DNA of 25,034 nt from Glo-17 sp964549735 (lineage in GTDB: Bacteria; Krumholzibacteriota; Krumholzibacteriia; LZORAL124-64-63): contig CAZJWO010000052.1 of the NCBI GenBank assembly GCA_964549735.1, positions 1 to 25,034 on the forward strand, read 5' to 3'. Below the pieces are notes generated by a model. It was not told the DNA's origin. It did no database searches and saw nothing but the letters and a program-made list of their open reading frames with translations. The position numbers and the translations under genes are program-made. Below, one piece after another: positions 21,336 to 25,034 of this stretch (positions are counted from its first letter, which is position 1; each line of letters begins with the position of its first letter).

Positions 21336-22724
21336 TCAGTCGGCGCCGAGGAGCGCCTCGACGATCAAGGCCTGCACCTCGTCGCCGTCGCCCTCGATCG
21401 TGCAGCCGGCCGCGGCGCGATGGCCGCCGCCGCCGAAACCGACCGCCACCGCCTGCACGTCGCCCTCGCGGCTGCGCAGCGAGACGCGCCAGATCCCCGC
21501 GTCCTGCTCCTTCAGGAGCGCGGCGTAGCGCACCCCCGCGACGGTGGTCAGCAGATTGACCAGCCCTTCGCTCTCGGCCAGGTTGGCGCCGCTCTCGCGG
21601 AGCATCGCGGCCGAGACGCGCAGCACCGCGATGCGGCCGTCGCCGTGGTAGGCGAGCCCGTCCAGGGCCCGCCGCATGAGGTCGAGCCCCTCGCGCGTGC
21701 GCCGATGCAGCAGCTTGTGCTGGATCTCGGCCGTGTCGGCGCCGCGGGCTGCCAGTTCGCCGGCCAGCCGGAAGGTGGCGGGCGTCACGTTGTTGAAGCG
21801 GAAGCCGCCCGTATCTCCCGACAGCCCCGCGAAGAGATTCGTCGCCACGTCGGCGTCCACGACGTCCGCCTCTTGTGCCGCCGCCGCGCTCAGCTCCTGG
21901 ATGAGCCGGTACGCGAGCGTGCACGTCGACTCGGCGCGCGGCTCGAGCCAGCCCGGCAACGGCGCGCGGCGCGCGCCGACGAGATGGTGGTCGAGGCTGT
22001 ACACGGCCGGCAGGCGATCGAAAACCGGCTGCAATTCGCCGCAGCGGTCGGTGCGATGGCAGTCCACCAGCAGGACCAGGTCGGGCGGCTCGTCCGCCAG
22101 GAGCGCGGGCGCCGCGGCCGCCGGCGTCGTGTCCTGCCAGCCGGGCAGTTCGGCGAGTCCGGGCGGCGGGTCCGGAAAGACGAACGCGACGACCTCCTTG
22201 TCCAGTTCGCGCAAGACCGCCGCCAGCGCGAGCATGGCTCCCGCGCAATCGGGATCGGGATTCCAATGGCCGCTGAGCCAGATCCGCGCGGCCGCGCGCA
22301 GCGGCGCCAGGAGTTCATGCGGAGGTTCGAGATCTTCATGGCGCAGCGCGCGCCGCCGCTGCTTCTCGTCGAGGAACTCGCCCTTGGCCTCGAGCTCGCG
22401 CAGCGCCTCCTCCACCTTGAAGCCGCGCTCCAGGCCGTCGTCCGCCGCGAAGTGGAGCGCCGGCACCGTGCGCAGGCGCAGCGCCGAGCCGAGCTCCCGT
22501 TGCAGGAAGCCCGCCGCCTTGCGCAGGCCGACGAGGCTCTGTTCCTGCTGCTGCGGGCTGCCGGTGACCGCGACGTAGACGCGGGCCTGGCTATGATCGC
22601 GGTTCAGTTCGACCTGCGAGATCGCGGCCATCTGCACCCGCGGATCCTTGACCCGGGTGGCGAGCAGATCGCCGAGCAGACGCTGGATGGCAGCCTGCAG
22701 GCGGTTGGTCCGGTAGGGATCCAT
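21336..22724 (-). CDS. Fusion of ribosome-binding factor A and NrnA-type DHH phosphoesterase
   Basis: 462 residues in one uninterrupted frame. Residues about 1-113 are RbfA, the cold-shock 30S maturation factor: YRTNRLQAAIQRLLGDLL, VKDPRVQMAAISQVEL, DHSQARVYVAVTG, and AGFLQRELGSALRLRTVP to DDGLERG. Residues about 135-462 are a DHH/DHHA1 phosphoesterase like NrnA (oligoribonuclease and pAp phosphatase). It shows SGHWNPDPDCAGAM (Asp 157, Asp 159), LLVDCHRTD (Asp 221), YSLDHHLVG (245-247), GLSGDTGGFRFNN (Asp 304) and C-terminal GGGGHRAAAG. All metal-binding motifs are intact. The two genes are usually separate neighbours in the infB-truB operon. Here the linker (EAKGEFLDEKQRRRALRHED) has no stop and no in-frame ATG. 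ATG 22724 has AAGGA about 9 bases upstream. Confidence 0.93.
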   Translation of the reverse strand: MDPYRTNRLQAAIQRLLGDLLATRVKDPRVQMAAISQVELNRDHSQARVYVAVTGSPQQQEQSLVGLRKAAGFLQRELGSALRLRTVPALHFAADDGLERGFKVEEALRELEAKGEFLDEKQRRRALRHEDLEPPHELLAPLRAAARIWLSGHWNPDPDCAGAMLALAAVLRELDKEVVAFVFPDPPPGLAELPGWQDTTPAAAAPALLADEPPDLVLLVDCHRTDRCGELQPVFDRLPAVYSLDHHLVGARRAPLPGWLEPRAESTCTLAYRLIQELSAAAAQEADVVDADVATNLFAGLSGDTGGFRFNNVTPATFRLAGELAARGADTAEIQHKLLHRRTREGLDLMRRALDGLAYHGDGRIAVLRVSAAMLRESGANLAESEGLVNLLTTVAGVRYAALLKEQDAGIWRVSLRSREGDVQAVAVGFGGGGHRAAAGCTIEGDGDEVQALIVEALLGAD

Positions 22725-22860
22725 GCGCTTCCGTCCTTACGTGGCGGTCCGCCGCGGGCGAAAGCGGCAGCGTGGTCCGCACGGCGCGGGCTCGTCGCGC
22801 GCGCTGGAGCGGATCGCGCCGCGGGCGCAACCGCGAGGGCTGGCCCGGAAACAACCCGGG

Positions 22861-25011
<2,151 letters not shown>

Positions 25012-25034
25012 AGATCGGAAGAGCACACGTCTGA
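25012..25034. other. Illumina TruSeq adapter contamination at contig end
   Basis: The last 23 bases start AGATCGGAAGAGCACACGTC and continue TGA, matching the start of the standard TruSeq read-1 adapter base for base. It is not genomic DNA. It should be trimmed and no gene start should be called in it. Confidence 0.97.

Noticed and set aside
22844..22860. Small stem after the infB stop as a terminator
   Set aside because: Only 5 base pairs and no T run; readthrough into the rbfA-nrnA fusion is expected from the operon layout.

Overview
The window is one end of an assembled contig from an uncultured-looking, very GC-rich (roughly 70% by eye) Gram-negative bacterium. The Gram-negative reading rests on a Wza-like outer-membrane polysaccharide export protein with a signal peptide. 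The order infB-rbfA/nrnA-truB-ribF ... rpsO-pnp-M16 peptidase suits phyla of the FCB group or its neighbours (Eisenbacteria, Krumholzibacteriota or Gemmatimonadota type), but the phylum is a guess. The last 23 bases (25012-25034) are Illumina TruSeq adapter, so genomic sequence ends at 25011 and infB is cut there by assembly, not by biology.

Right arm (19213-25011, minus strand): 3' part of infB, an RbfA-NrnA fusion gene, truB and ribF. truB and ribF overlap, and the whole arm reads as one translation/RNA-maturation operon. Left arm (324-4312, minus strand): rpsO, pnp with an RGG-type tail, and an M16 zinc peptidase starting almost on the pnp stop codon. These two arms are normally contiguous (ribF followed by rpsO). 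Here about 14.9 kb of exopolysaccharide genes lies between them, and rpsO has a good sigma70-type promoter of its own.

Middle (4624-19132): a compact Wzx/Wzy-type polysaccharide locus in three transcription blocks. Block 1 (minus, 19132 to 11606) encodes a Wza-like export protein with six SLBB repeats, a Wzz-like chain-length regulator without kinase, a Wzx flippase, a Wzy-like polymerase and a GT4 glycosyltransferase. Block 2 (plus, 6252-11578) encodes a DegT-type sugar aminotransferase, a heparinase II/III-like protein, a GNAT acetyltransferase and a WbuB-like GT4 glycosyltransferase, the last three linked by 4-base stop/start overlaps. Block 3 (minus, 6025 to 4624) encodes the initiating phosphoglycosyl transferase and an APS kinase. 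Together they could load a sugar phosphate on undecaprenyl phosphate, extend it with one or more amino (possibly N-acylated) sugars, flip, polymerise and export it. The APS kinase raises the possibility that the glycan is sulfated, but no sulfotransferase is in the window.

At the left edge a plus-strand gene of unknown function enters and ends at 331, overlapping the M16 gene tail to tail by 8 bases. No tRNA, rRNA, CRISPR array, insertion sequence or phage gene was seen. Several genes start with TTG or GTG, each discussed in its entry.
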